A stretch of 64,000 nucleotides of DNA from CAXSBR01 sp964252015 (GCA_964252015.1 CAXULW010000005.1:1-64000); one strand, 5' to 3'; counted from the stretch's first letter, positions 8,762 through 16,749 are shown. Notes: generated from the letters alone by a model not told the origin. Numbers and translations: made by a program.

Positions 8762-9616
8762 TCAGACGTCGGCGAAGGTGGGCGTGACGGGCGCGGGTAC
8801 GGCGCCGGCGGCCACGGCCCGGCGGGCAAACTCGACCAGCCCGTCGAGCTGGCGCGGGCCGAGGGAGAAGTCGAGCGTGCGGAAGTAGGTGGCCAACGTC
8901 GGGCCGTCGAAGTTCTCCCAGCGCGCGGCCTGGGCGGCGACCTCGTCGACGTGGGCCAACGCGGCGTCGCGGCTGGTGACGAACGCGGTGTGCACGTCCT
9001 TCACCAGCCCGGGATGGCGCTGTGCGAACTCGCGCCGCGCGGCCCACACCGCAAAGACCATCGGCAACCCCGTCCAGTCGCGCCAGGCGGCGCCGAGGTC
9101 GTGCACGTGCAACCCGCGCCGAGGCAGGGCGTGCGCGGCCCGCAGGGCGGGGTCGCCGATGAGGACGGCCGCGTCGGCCTCGAGCAGCATCGCGGTCAGA
9201 TCGGGTGGGCACTCGAAGTAGTCGGGCTGCACGCCGTGGACCTCTGCCAGCCACATCCGGGCCAGCAGCACTGAGGTCCGCGACGTGGACCCGAGCGCAA
9301 CCGGCCGCCCGTCCAACGCACCGAGCGGCACCTGCGAGACCAGGTTGACCGACAGCACCGGCCCGTCGGAGCCGACGGCGATGTCGGGCAGCAGCACGAG
9401 TTCGTCGGCGTGGCGCAGGTACTCCACCAGCGAGATCGGGCCGATGTCCAGCTCGCCGGCGACCAGCGCGTCGCTGAGGCGGTCGGGTGTGTCCTTGGTC
9501 AGCTCGACGTCGAGCAGCGCCCCGGAGTGCACCAGGCCCCAGTAGATCGGCAGGCAGTTCAGGAACTGGATGTGCCCGACACGGGGTTTGGCGAGACGGG
9601 GTTTGGCGATGCTCAA
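8762..9616 (-). CDS. mqnA: Chorismate dehydratase (MqnA)
   Basis: 284-aa periplasmic-binding-protein-like enzyme that dehydrates chorismate to 3-enolpyruvylbenzoate, the first step of futalosine menaquinone synthesis. VGHIQFLNCLPIYWGL near the N-terminus and the DIGPISLVEYLRH and LGSTSRTSVLLAR segments are diagnostic. A TTG start at 9616 overlaps the ndh stop as TTGA, which makes translational coupling with the NADH dehydrogenase likely. The 3' end sits in a short direct repeat (GCTCAGACGTCGG twice, 8746-8774), the second copy of which encodes the C-terminal FADV and stop. Confidence 0.93.
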   Translation of the reverse strand: MSIAKPRLAKPRVGHIQFLNCLPIYWGLVHSGALLDVELTKDTPDRLSDALVAGELDIGPISLVEYLRHADELVLLPDIAVGSDGPVLSVNLVSQVPLGALDGRPVALGSTSRTSVLLARMWLAEVHGVQPDYFECPPDLTAMLLEADAAVLIGDPALRAAHALPRRGLHVHDLGAAWRDWTGLPMVFAVWAARREFAQRHPGLVKDVHTAFVTSRDAALAHVDEVAAQAARWENFDGPTLATYFRTLDFSLGPRQLDGLVEFARRAVAAGAVPAPVTPTFADV

Positions 9617-11028
9617 GCCGCGGTCCCGGTGTCAGCCCCGGTCCCGGTGTCAGTCCCGGTGCCAGTGTCAGTCCCGGTGCCAGTGTCAACCCCGGTGCCG
9701 GTGCCGGTGTCAGTCCCGGTGCGGGTGCCCGGTCGGTGCGCCACCGCCTCCTGCGAGACGCCGCTGCGCTGCGACCGGCCGTTGCCGAGGAAGCTGACCG
9801 CCCAGTGCAGCAACGTGGTCACCCGGTTCTTGAACCCAACCAGGTAGAAGATGTGAATGCCCAGCCACAGCACCCAGGCCACGAACCCGAAGAACCGGAA
9901 CGGTCCGACGTTGGCCACCGCCCGGAACCGGGAGATGGTGGCCATGCTGCCCTTGTCGAAGTAGTGGAACGGGCCCTGCGGAGCCTGTCCGACCACCTGG
10001 CGCGAGATCGCCTCGGCCGCGTACTTGCCGCCCTGCATGGCCACCTGGGCCACGCCGGGGTAGTTGTTCAGCGAGGCCAGGTCACCGGGGACGTAGACCT
10101 CGGGGTGGCCGGGCAGGGTGAGGTCGGGCAGAACTTCGACCCTCCCGGCCCGGTCGACGGTGGCCCCGGTCTGCTCGCCGAGCTGCTTTCCCAGGGGCGA
10201 GGCCTGCACGCCGGCGGCCCAGACGATGGTCCGGGTGGCGATACGGGCGTCGTGACCCTGGTCGTCAACCAGGTCCAGGCCGCGGTCGTCGACCCCGACG
10301 ACCTTGCCGTTGAGCCAGACCTCGACGCCGAGCTTCTCCAACTGCTGCGCCGCCCGGGCCGACAGCCGGTGCCCGAAGGTGCCCAGCACCGAGCCGGCCG
10401 CGTCGAGCAGGATGATGTGCGCGTCCGCCGGGTTGATGGAGCGGAAGTTGCCCTTCAGCGTGCGGTGTGCGGCCTCGGACAGCTGACCGGCCATCTCGAC
10501 CCCCGTCGGTCCGGCGCCGACGACGACAAACGTCATCCACTCCTTGCGCAGCACCGGGTCGGTCTCGAGCTCGGCCGCCTCGAACGCGCCGAAGATTCTC
10601 GCGCGCAGCTTCATCGCGTCGTCGATGCTCTTCAACCCGGGTGCGTCCTGGGCAAACTCGGGATGGCCGAAGTAGGAGCTGTCGGCGCCAGCGGCGACAA
10701 TCAGGCTGTCGTACGGGGTGACGGTCGTGAGGCCGGCCGCGCCGCTGGTGACCGTGTGCGCGTTCAGGTCGATCGTCGTCACGTCGCCGAGCAGCACCCG
10801 CACATTCGCCTGCTTGCGCAGGACTTCCCGGGTGGCCGGCGCGATCTCACCCTCGGACAGGATGCCGGTGGCGACCTGGTACAGCAGCGGCTGGAACAGG
10901 TGGTGGTTCACGCGGCTGATCAGGGTCACGTCCACATCCGCGCCCTTCAGGTGCTTGGCCGCGAACAGCCCGCCGAAGCCCGATCCGATGATGACGACGT
11001 GATGCCGCTGGCCGACCTTGACGTTCAT
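9613..11028 (-). CDS. ndh: Type II NADH dehydrogenase with low-complexity C-terminal tail
   Basis: 471-aa flavoprotein that passes electrons from NADH to menaquinone without proton pumping. FAD-binding GSGFGGLFAAKHL (residues about 14-28) and NADH-binding VVVGAGPTGVEMAGQL (about 168) Rossmann motifs are intact, as is the YVPGDLA FAD motif and the C-terminal hydrophobic membrane-anchoring stretch (FFGFVAWVLWLGIHIFYLVGF). The last 42 residues are a Thr-Gly-Thr-Asp repeat (TGTGTDTGTGTD...) absent from the family and encoded by short tandem DNA repeats (9619-9735). It overlaps mqnA, tying the quinone reductase to quinone synthesis. Confidence 0.93.
   Translation of the reverse strand: MNVKVGQRHHVVIIGSGFGGLFAAKHLKGADVDVTLISRVNHHLFQPLLYQVATGILSEGEIAPATREVLRKQANVRVLLGDVTTIDLNAHTVTSGAAGLTTVTPYDSLIVAAGADSSYFGHPEFAQDAPGLKSIDDAMKLRARIFGAFEAAELETDPVLRKEWMTFVVVGAGPTGVEMAGQLSEAAHRTLKGNFRSINPADAHIILLDAAGSVLGTFGHRLSARAAQQLEKLGVEVWLNGKVVGVDDRGLDLVDDQGHDARIATRTIVWAAGVQASPLGKQLGEQTGATVDRAGRVEVLPDLTLPGHPEVYVPGDLASLNNYPGVAQVAMQGGKYAAEAISRQVVGQAPQGPFHYFDKGSMATISRFRAVANVGPFRFFGFVAWVLWLGIHIFYLVGFKNRVTTLLHWAVSFLGNGRSQRSGVSQEAVAHRPGTRTGTDTGTGTGVDTGTGTDTGTGTDTGTGADTGTAA
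9619..9735. repeat. Short tandem repeats encoding the NDH-2 tail
   Basis: Repeated CCCGGT(G/C)(C/T)CAGT units of 6 to 18 bp, all in frame. They encode the TGTDTGTG tail of the NADH dehydrogenase and probably arose by slippage. Confidence 0.75.
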
Positions 11029-11133
11029 ACCTCCACTCTACGAACGTCCACGTCGCGACTCCGCGCCCCTGGGGGACGTTGACGCCGGCGCCAAAGCGGC
11101 CTCCACGGGCGCGGAGTCGGAAGTGATCTTGGA

Positions 11134-11139
11134 TAGGGT
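11134..11139 (+). promoter_or_regulatory. -10 box of leaderless inositol-phosphatase transcript
   Basis: TAGGGT ends 7 nt before the GTG at 11147, the spacing expected when transcription starts at the start codon. Confidence 0.5.
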
Positions 11140-11146
11140 CGTGGGT

Positions 11147-11914
11147 GTGCGCAGCGACGACTTCGACCTGGCCGCCGATCTGGTCGTCGATGCGGGCCGG
11201 CTGGCCGCGCAGATGCTGGCCGGGGGCCTGACGTCCAAGCGCAAGACATCGGTGTCGGACATCGTCACCGCCGCCGACCACGCCGCCGAGGAGCTGATCG
11301 TCGCTCGGCTGCGGGCCGAGCGCCCCGAGGACGGGATCGTCGGGGAGGAAGGCACCAACGACGCCAGCACCGACGCGCACGCGCGAACCTGGTACGTCGA
11401 CCCGGTGGACGGGACGTACAACTTCGCGGCCGGGCTGAGCGCGTGGTGCGCCGCGCTTGCCATCCGCGACGACGACGGTTTGGTGCTCGGCGCCGTCTAC
11501 GAACCGGTCACCGATCTGCTCTGGGTGGGCGGACGTGATCGCGCGACGACGGTGAACGGCGCGGCCGTGCCACCGCTGGCCGACCAGCCTCTCACGCACT
11601 GCTCGCTCGCCACCTACCTGCACCCGAGCACGCTCCCGGACGACGGGGTGCGCGCGCCCTTGGAGCGGGTCTGGGCGGCCGCGGCGACGGTGCGCATGCT
11701 GGGGTCGGGATCGGTCGAGCTGGCCGCGATCTCCGGCGGCCGGCTCGGCTCGTACGTGCAGACCGACTGCCTGGACTGGGACTGGCTGCCCGGCGCGGCT
11801 CTGGTCGAAGCCGCTGGTGGGGCCACCGCCGTGTTCGAGCTCAACAACCACCGTTGGCACGTGGCCGGCAACGCCCAGGCCGTCGAAGAGATCACCACCC
11901 TGCTGAAAACCTGA
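11147..11914 (+). CDS. Inositol monophosphatase family protein
   Basis: 255-aa Mg-dependent phosphatase. The metal-binding motifs are complete: GEEG(T) (about residue 69), DPVDGTYNF (about 88-96) and the C-terminal DWDWLPGAALVEAAGG (usual W-D-x-A-A-G, here with a variant). Likely substrates are inositol phosphate, histidinol phosphate or related sugars; histidinol phosphatase (HisN) is a possible role in actinobacteria. The start is uncertain: GTG at 11147 is chosen because of the -10 box 7 nt upstream; GTG 11141 and an ATG-like far-upstream start at 11018 are less likely because they overlap the divergent ndh. It ends just before a strong hairpin. Confidence 0.85.
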   Translation: MRSDDFDLAADLVVDAGRLAAQMLAGGLTSKRKTSVSDIVTAADHAAEELIVARLRAERPEDGIVGEEGTNDASTDAHARTWYVDPVDGTYNFAAGLSAWCAALAIRDDDGLVLGAVYEPVTDLLWVGGRDRATTVNGAAVPPLADQPLTHCSLATYLHPSTLPDDGVRAPLERVWAAAATVRMLGSGSVELAAISGGRLGSYVQTDCLDWDWLPGAALVEAAGGATAVFELNNHRWHVAGNAQAVEEITTLLKT

Positions 11915-11917
11915 CCG

Positions 11918-11965
11918 TTTGTGGTGGCTTCTGACCCACCTGGGTGGGTCGGGAGCCACCACAAA
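11918..11965. terminator. Large hairpin, terminator of the phosphatase gene and upstream edge of the retron
   Basis: Arms start TTTGTGGTGGCT and end AGCCACCACAAA, with inner GACCCACC/GGTGGGTC: a stem of 23 positions with only about two mismatches and a 2-nt loop. It begins 4 nt after the upstream stop codon and ends 22 nt before the -10 box of the retron RNA, so it insulates the two transcripts. Confidence 0.75.
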
Positions 11966-11986
11966 TCGCGGCTGGGGCCAGGTTGT

Positions 11987-11992
11987 TACGCT
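11987..11992 (+). promoter_or_regulatory. Predicted -10 box of the retron RNA
   Basis: TACGCT (TANNNT) ends 7 nt before G12000, the first base of the a1 repeat. No convincing -35 is visible. Confidence 0.5.
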
Positions 11993-11999
11993 CCGCCAG

Positions 12000-12182
12000 G
12001 ATGCGACGGAGCGGAGTGGGACGATCGGGCGCGGGCTCAGCTGGTCTGGGCCGTCCTCGGTCACTTCGGGGTAACCCCGAGGGGAGTTCGTCGAGCTACG
12101 CATCGCATCGCCCGCCCTCGGCTGCGCGAAAACGCAGGTGCGGGCGCGCACGGCTGGGACAGGCCACCCGCTCCGTCGCATC
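12000..12182 (+). ncRNA. Candidate retron msr-msd RNA
   Basis: A 15-bp perfect inverted repeat, GATGCGACGGAGCGG at 12000-12014 and its complement at 12168-12182, extends inward by four more pairs past one bulged A (12015), giving a 19-bp stem between 12000-12019 and 12164-12182. These are placed exactly as retron a1 and a2 repeats are, with a2 ending 15 nt before the reverse transcriptase ATG. Inside are two hairpins like an msr (12034-12052, 7 bp; 12064-12082, 8 bp with TAA loop) and one larger stem-loop like an msd (12109-12146: CGCCCGC and CTGCG paired with CGCAG and GCGGGCG, loop CGAAAA). The branching guanosine should lie just after a1 but I cannot fix it by eye. Confidence 0.75.
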
Positions 12183-12197
12183 ACCCGCGCCCAGGCC

Positions 12198-13625
12198 ATG
12201 AGCGGCGCCGCCGCCGACCGGCACTACGCGGCCGGGTTGGCCACCGCGCTGCTGGCTGGGGCGTGGGAGCGAGCCGAGTTACGTCGCAACTGCGCTCAGG
12301 CGCTGGGCCGGCAACGGCCGCCGACGTGGGTGGGCAACCTAGTGGACCAGCTCCTAGAGCGCGTTCACGTGCCGCCGTACGACGCTCCCCGAGCGTTGGC
12401 CGAGCTGTTGCCCACCTTGCCGGCCTGGACCGCGGGCCGGGTCAGCCGCTCCCGGCTGCCGATCGTGGCGTGGCGACCGGTGCCGACGACGATGGGGTCG
12501 CAACGCTGGCCGGTGCGCGCGCTGGACGACGTGTCCGATCTCGCCCGGCTGCTGGACGTGACGCTGGCCGAGCTGGCATGGTTCGCCGACGTCCGCAGCC
12601 TGGAGCGGTCGGTGGCGTCACCGCTTCGGCACTATCGGGTCGAGGTCCGCCGCAAGCCCGGCGGCGCGGTGCGCGTGCTCGAGGCGCCCAAGCCGCGACT
12701 GCGCGAGATGCAACGGCGCCTGCTCCGCCACCTGATCGCGCCGGTGCCAGTGCATCCCGCGGCGCACGGATGCGTTCCCGGGCGGTCGGTGCGTACCGCG
12801 CTCGAACCGCACGCCGGTCACGGCACGGTGCTGCGCTGCGATCTGGCCGGGTTCTTCGCCTCGATCGTGGCCGGGCGCATCTGGGGCGTGCTGCGCATGA
12901 CCGGCCTGCCCGAGGCCGTGGCCCACACCGTCACCGGCCTGACCACCTCGACGCTGTCGGCCGAGGTCTGGCGGGACATCGGACGACCGGACGATGCCGC
13001 TGCGGCCGGCCGCGCCGAAGCCGCCGCTGCCCGGCACGCCGCCCGCGCCGCCGCCACCGCCACCGCTGGGGCTGGGGCTGGGGCTGCGGCCCGGCACCGG
13101 ACGCTCGGGCGGCAGCTGGCCACGCCCCATCTACCCCAGGGCGCGCCGACCTCGCCCGGCCTGGCCAACCTGGTCGCGTTCAACCTCGACCGGCGCCTGA
13201 CCGGGCTGGCCGCGGCCCTCGACCTGACCTACACCCGCTACGTGGACGACCTGATCTTCAGCGGACCCGACCTCCGCGCGGCCAAGCTGTTCGCCGCGAT
13301 CGAGCGGATCGTGGTGGACGAGGGCTTCGCCGTGGCCCGGCACAAGAACGTCGTGCTGTCGCCCAGCATGCGTCAGCAGTTGCTCGGCGGTGTGGTCAAC
13401 GTGAAGACGTCGGTGCCGCGCCGCGACCTCGATCGGCTGCGGGCCATCCTGCACAACTGCGCCGTGCGCGGCTGGGCGTCCCAGGCCCGCGGCGCTGATC
13501 GCGAGCAGTTTCGACATCGTCTCGAGGGCCGGGTGGCCTGGGTCAACGCCCTCGACCCGCACCGCGGTGACCAGTTGCGCGCCATGCTCACCGCCGTCGA
13601 CTGGACCCCCGTCCACGCGGTCTGA
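12198..13625 (+). CDS. Retron-type reverse transcriptase
   Basis: 475 aa. After an N-terminal region of about 140 residues of unknown function comes a complete RT core: template/primer region VRRKPGGAVRVLEAPKPRLREMQ, retron region X motif HPAAHGCVPGRS (about 186-197; NAxxH position), DLAGFFASI (D215, first catalytic Asp), LPQGAPTSP (312-320), YVDD (348-351), and LLGGVVN (395-401) where retrons have the VTG of region Y. Gene order and the msr-msd-like RNA directly upstream support a retron. By recollection the closest described type is the myxobacterial Mx162 RT, which shares the PVHxAAHG..xGRS and TYTRYxDD segments. An Ala-rich insert (about 263-305) is unusual. The ATG at 12198 is chosen because a GTG at 12138 would lie inside the RNA. 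No effector domain is seen. Confidence 0.88.
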   Translation: MSGAAADRHYAAGLATALLAGAWERAELRRNCAQALGRQRPPTWVGNLVDQLLERVHVPPYDAPRALAELLPTLPAWTAGRVSRSRLPIVAWRPVPTTMGSQRWPVRALDDVSDLARLLDVTLAELAWFADVRSLERSVASPLRHYRVEVRRKPGGAVRVLEAPKPRLREMQRRLLRHLIAPVPVHPAAHGCVPGRSVRTALEPHAGHGTVLRCDLAGFFASIVAGRIWGVLRMTGLPEAVAHTVTGLTTSTLSAEVWRDIGRPDDAAAAGRAEAAAARHAARAAATATAGAGAGAAARHRTLGRQLATPHLPQGAPTSPGLANLVAFNLDRRLTGLAAALDLTYTRYVDDLIFSGPDLRAAKLFAAIERIVVDEGFAVARHKNVVLSPSMRQQLLGGVVNVKTSVPRRDLDRLRAILHNCAVRGWASQARGADREQFRHRLEGRVAWVNALDPHRGDQLRAMLTAVDWTPVHAV

Positions 13626-13683
13626 ACTCCGCGCTCCTGTACGACGATCTTGACGGTCACGATCGTTGTGCCAACACCGAAAG

Positions 13684-14223
13684 CTAGCGTTTGTGGTCGT
13701 CGCGGCCGTAGACGATCACACCGACGATGGGGATGAGCAGGAAGAACAGCCAGGACTGCGCGAAGTCGGTCAGGAAGAACAGGCCGACCGCGATGAACGG
13801 GGTCAGACCGACGGCGACCTCGCCAACGCGCCCGCCCAGCGGCTCCCGGCCGTGCTTTTGCCGTCCGTGCCCACCTGATACGGGCAGCGGCATCCGCCCG
13901 GGCGTGGGCATCCAGCCGGTGGCAGCTGTCGACCCGGCCGACCCGGCCGACCCGGCCGATCTCGTGGTGGCCGAACCGTCGACGGTGGGCGTCACCGGGC
14001 CGGTGGCGTGCGGGGCCGGCAGGTCGGCGAACAACGGCTCGAGGTCGGCCGTGGTTCGCGCCACGCTCGCCTTACCGACCCGCTCGCCGTACTCGTCCGG
14101 ATCGAGCCGGCCGGCCGACATGTGCACGTCGAGCGCGTCCATGGCCTGCTGACGTTCGGCGTTGCCGATCCGGGTCGGCGCCGGGCCGGACGTGGCCCCG
14201 GGTGGCAGCTCAGCTTCGGTCAT
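13684..14223 (-). CDS. DUF1707 (SHOCT-like) domain membrane protein
   Basis: 179 aa. Residues about 15-70 match the DUF1707 signature: IGNAERQQAMDALDVHMSAGRLDPDEYGERVGKASVARTTADLEPLFADLP. A flexible middle with an Ala-Gly-Ser repeat (AGSAGSAGS, from CCGGCCGAC tandem units) leads to two hydrophobic segments at the C-terminus. Such proteins are common in actinobacteria; their role is unknown, though some resemble membrane-bound regulators. It converges with the reverse transcriptase gene; the 58 nt between hold only a weak hairpin (around 13642-13670). There is no evidence that it is the retron effector. Confidence 0.8.
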   Translation of the reverse strand: MTEAELPPGATSGPAPTRIGNAERQQAMDALDVHMSAGRLDPDEYGERVGKASVARTTADLEPLFADLPAPHATGPVTPTVDGSATTRSAGSAGSAGSTAATGWMPTPGRMPLPVSGGHGRQKHGREPLGGRVGEVAVGLTPFIAVGLFFLTDFAQSWLFFLLIPIVGVIVYGRDDHKR

Positions 14224-14322
14224 ACCGAAATCCTCGCCGACCGCGCCGATGCCACCCAGTGCCGTTCGTCATGGATCGCCACTGCTATCGGTGACCCCTG
14301 CGCCCCTTACTTCGGCACACCA

Positions 14323-15106
14323 TCAGCTGCCCACACCGGAGTACCCGATCACCGCGAACTGTGCGCCCTGGGGGTCGGTCAGGTGGGCCATCCGGCCGAA
14401 CGGCGTATCGGAGACCGGAGAGACCAGGGAGCCACCGAGCTGCTGCACGCTGGCCGCGGCCGCGTCCGCGTCGGCCACGGCGAAGTAGGTTCGCCACCCC
14501 GTGAACCCGTCCGGGTCTGCGGCGCCCAGTCCGCCCACCTCGCCACCGCCGGCTTCAGCGCCACTGACGTGCATGGTCGAGTACTCCCCGCTGCCGTCAC
14601 CCATCTCGGCGAACGTCACGTCGAACACCGCGCTGTAGAACTTCTTGGTGCCCTCGTAGTCGGTGGTCATGCACTCGTTCCACACGTCCGCGCCGGGCTC
14701 GTTGGCCAGGCCGAAGCCGGTGTGGGTGCCCGACTGCCAGAACGCGACCGTGCCGCCGGCGGGGTCGGTGCCAATGCCCATCCGGCCGACGTCGGCCACG
14801 TCCATCACCGGGAACAGCAGCTGACCGCCGTTCTCGACGATCCGCGCGGCGGTCACGTCGGCGTTGTCGGTGGCCAGGTACGTGTTCCACGCCGCCGGAA
14901 CGCTCTGGCCGGGCGGCGGCGGGGCGAAGCCGGCGACCGGGCGACCCTTCAGAGTTGCCATCGCATAGCCGCCGAACTCCGACGACCCCTCGCCCGTTTG
15001 CCAGCCGAACAATTCGTCGTAGAAGGCGCTCGCCGCGCCGATGTCGTCAGTGACCAGATCGACCCAGCACGGTGCCCGCCGCCCAGGCCTGATCGCGTTC
15101 GCTCAT
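14323..15106 (-). pseudogene. VOC/glyoxalase-fold protein, frameshifted near its N-terminus
   Basis: The main frame (14323-15012 and upstream) encodes two glyoxalase/VOC modules: FYDELFGWQTGEGSSEFGGYAMA...FPVMDVADVGRMGIGTDPAGGTVAFWQ and KKFYSAVFDVTF...PVSDTPFGRMAHLTDPQGAQFAVIGYS. The proper beginning, ATG at 15106 after GGGGAGG, encodes MSERDQAWAAGT in another frame. The two frames meet at ACC|GTGCTGG (about 15070-15075), where ACCCCGTGCTGG would restore the family-like GTPCWVDLVTDD. So two bases appear to be missing, through mutation or sequencing error. No ATG or GTG start exists in the downstream frame before residue 40. Confidence 0.7.
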
Positions 15107-15185
15107 GGTGTGCCTCCCCGTGGTTACTTCGTGGCGGGGACGTTAGACCGTGGGTCCGACACAAACCAGGGCCCTGGCGGCGGAA

Positions 15186-15596
15186 TTAGTCGTCTCGACG
15201 CTCGTCGCCGCCGGCGAGTTTCTCGTCCAGATCCGCGGCGCGTTCCTGGCGGACGTTCAGCCGCTCCATCATGGCCCCGGTCATGGCCATCCGCGGCCGG
15301 GCCAGGAACACGTAGGACAACGGAACCGACAGCACCAGGGCGACGGCGGCCCCGATGAGGCCACCCAGCCCGAACAGCCACAACAGTCCCCAGAGCACGA
15401 GGAACAGCGAGATCCGGGCCAGGCTGTAGACCCAGAAGTAGATCAGCGGGTTGCGCCGGTGCTTGCGTACCGCCGGCGCCGCCTCAGCAGGAAAGTCACC
15501 GGCAGGAACGGCACCGGCAGAGGCGGCACCGGCCGAGGCGGCACCGTTGCCGGCCGGGCCCGGATCGGCCGGCTCGCCCGGGACGGGATCGGTCAC
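15186..15596 (-). CDS. DUF4229 domain membrane protein
   Basis: 136 aa, GTG start at 15596, seven nt after the mqnE stop, so co-transcribed. An Ala/Pro/Gly-rich N-terminus precedes the DUF4229 block: LIYFWVYSLARISLFLVLWGLLWL, a second hydrophobic segment, and the cytoplasmic tail PRMAMTGAMMERLNVRQERAADLDEKLAGGD. DUF4229 proteins regularly accompany mqnE in actinobacteria as I recall; the function is unknown. A longer start at 15719 would overlap mqnE heavily and is rejected. Confidence 0.8.
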   Translation of the reverse strand: MTDPVPGEPADPGPAGNGAASAGAASAGAVPAGDFPAEAAPAVRKHRRNPLIYFWVYSLARISLFLVLWGLLWLFGLGGLIGAAVALVLSVPLSYVFLARPRMAMTGAMMERLNVRQERAADLDEKLAGGDERRDD

Positions 15597-15603
15597 GCCC
15601 AAC

Positions 15604-16749
15604 TCAGGCCCAGACCGCTTGCGGCTCCGCGCGCCGTTCGGCCAAGGTGATCGGCGGGTCGTACTCGCGGATGACCTCGTAGCGGGTGTTGCGCTCGCGG
15701 GGCGTGAAGCCGGCGTCACGGATCAGGGCCAGCAGGTCGTCGCGGGTCAGCTTATCCGGGGTGCCGTAGTGGTCGGCGTCGTGCGTGATCTTGTACTCGA
15801 CGACGGAACCGTCCATGTCGTCGGCGCCGAAGTTCAACGCCAGCTGCGACGTGGACAGCCCGTGCATCACCCAGAACACCTTGACGTGGTCGAAGTTGTC
15901 GAGCATCAGCCGGCTGACCGCGAACGTCTTCAACACCTCGGCCGGCTGGGCCATCGGCAGGTGCGACAGCCGGTTGTTGTCGTTGTGGAAGCGCAGCGGG
16001 ATGAACACGACGAAGCCACCGGTCTCGTCCTGCAGTTCACGCAGGCGCATGACGTGGTCGACGCGGTGGCGGGGTTCCTCGATGTGGCCGTAGAGCATCG
16101 TCGCCGGCGTGCGCAGACCCTTCGAATGGGCCAGCCGATGGATGCGCGACCAGTCCTCCCAGTGCGTGCGGTGGTCGACGATCTGCTTGCGCACCTCCCA
16201 GTCGAAGATCTCGGCGCCGCCACCGGTCAACGACTCCAGGCCGGCGTCGATGAGCTCGTCCAGGATCGCCTCCGCGGAGAGCCCCGAGATCTCCTCGAAG
16301 AAGTGCACCTCGGTGGCGGTGAACGCCTTGAGCGCGACGTCGGGCAGCGCCGCCTTGAGCTCGCGCAGCACCCGCGGGTAGTACTTCCACGGCAGCGTCG
16401 GATGCAGACCGTTGACGATGTGCAACTCGGTCAGCCCGTCACCCTTCATGGCCACGGCCTTCTCGACCGCTTCCTCGACCCGCATGGTGTACGCGTCCTT
16501 CTGCCCCGGCTTGCGCTGGAACGAGCAGTACGCACACGACGCGGTGCAGACGTTCGTCAGGTTGAGGTGCCGGTTGACGTTGAAGAACGTGGCGTCGCCG
16601 TTCTTGGCCGTTCGCACGCCGTGCGCCATCCGGCCCAGCCAGGCCAGGTCGTCGCTGTCGTACAGGTCGACCCCGTCGGCGTAGTCCAGGCGTAGCCCGG
16701 ATTCGATCTTGGCGGTCAGTTCGGCCTGGCGGGACGGCGTCAGCGGCAT
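15604..16749 (-). CDS. mqnE: Aminofutalosine synthase (MqnE)
   Basis: 381-aa radical SAM enzyme joining 3-enolpyruvylbenzoate to adenosine from SAM. The cluster motif is CTASCAYCSFQR (CxxxCxxC) at about residues 68-75, followed by ELHIVNGLHPTLPWKYY and HFFEEISGLSAEAILDELIDAGLESLTGGGAEIFD, which mark MqnE rather than MqnC. The start ATG at 16749 is 10 nt from the epimerase stop upstream. It lies downstream of the olefin operon and upstream of DUF4229, all on the minus strand. Confidence 0.95.
   Translation of the reverse strand: MPLTPSRQAELTAKIESGLRLDYADGVDLYDSDDLAWLGRMAHGVRTAKNGDATFFNVNRHLNLTNVCTASCAYCSFQRKPGQKDAYTMRVEEAVEKAVAMKGDGLTELHIVNGLHPTLPWKYYPRVLRELKAALPDVALKAFTATEVHFFEEISGLSAEAILDELIDAGLESLTGGGAEIFDWEVRKQIVDHRTHWEDWSRIHRLAHSKGLRTPATMLYGHIEEPRHRVDHVMRLRELQDETGGFVVFIPLRFHNDNNRLSHLPMAQPAEVLKTFAVSRLMLDNFDHVKVFWVMHGLSTSQLALNFGADDMDGSVVEYKITHDADHYGTPDKLTRDDLLALIRDAGFTPRERNTRYEVIREYDPPITLAERRAEPQAVWA

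Noticed and set aside
11989..12013. Local hairpin CGCTCCG/CGGAGCG competing with a1
   Set aside because: Its left arm lies upstream of the predicted RNA start, so it would not be in the transcript; the a1/a2 pairing is longer.
12138..12197. GTG at 12138 as start of the reverse transcriptase
   Set aside because: It lies inside the predicted msd stem; the ATG at 12198, just after a2, fits the retron layout and the RT core needs no extra residues.
10847..12199. 450-aa minus-strand open frame covering the phosphatase gene and the retron RNA
   Set aside because: Its residue pattern is that of a shadow frame; it would overlap the intact ndh start, the inositol phosphatase and the a1/a2 structure.
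12198..13625. Group II intron maturase or diversity-generating RT
   Set aside because: No maturase X or HNH domain, no intron-like domain V nearby, no variable repeat/template pair seen, and the upstream RNA fits msr-msd.
13684..14223. DUF1707 gene as retron effector
   Set aside because: It is on the opposite strand, convergent with the RT, and belongs to a family common in actinobacteria without retrons; kept only as an open possibility.
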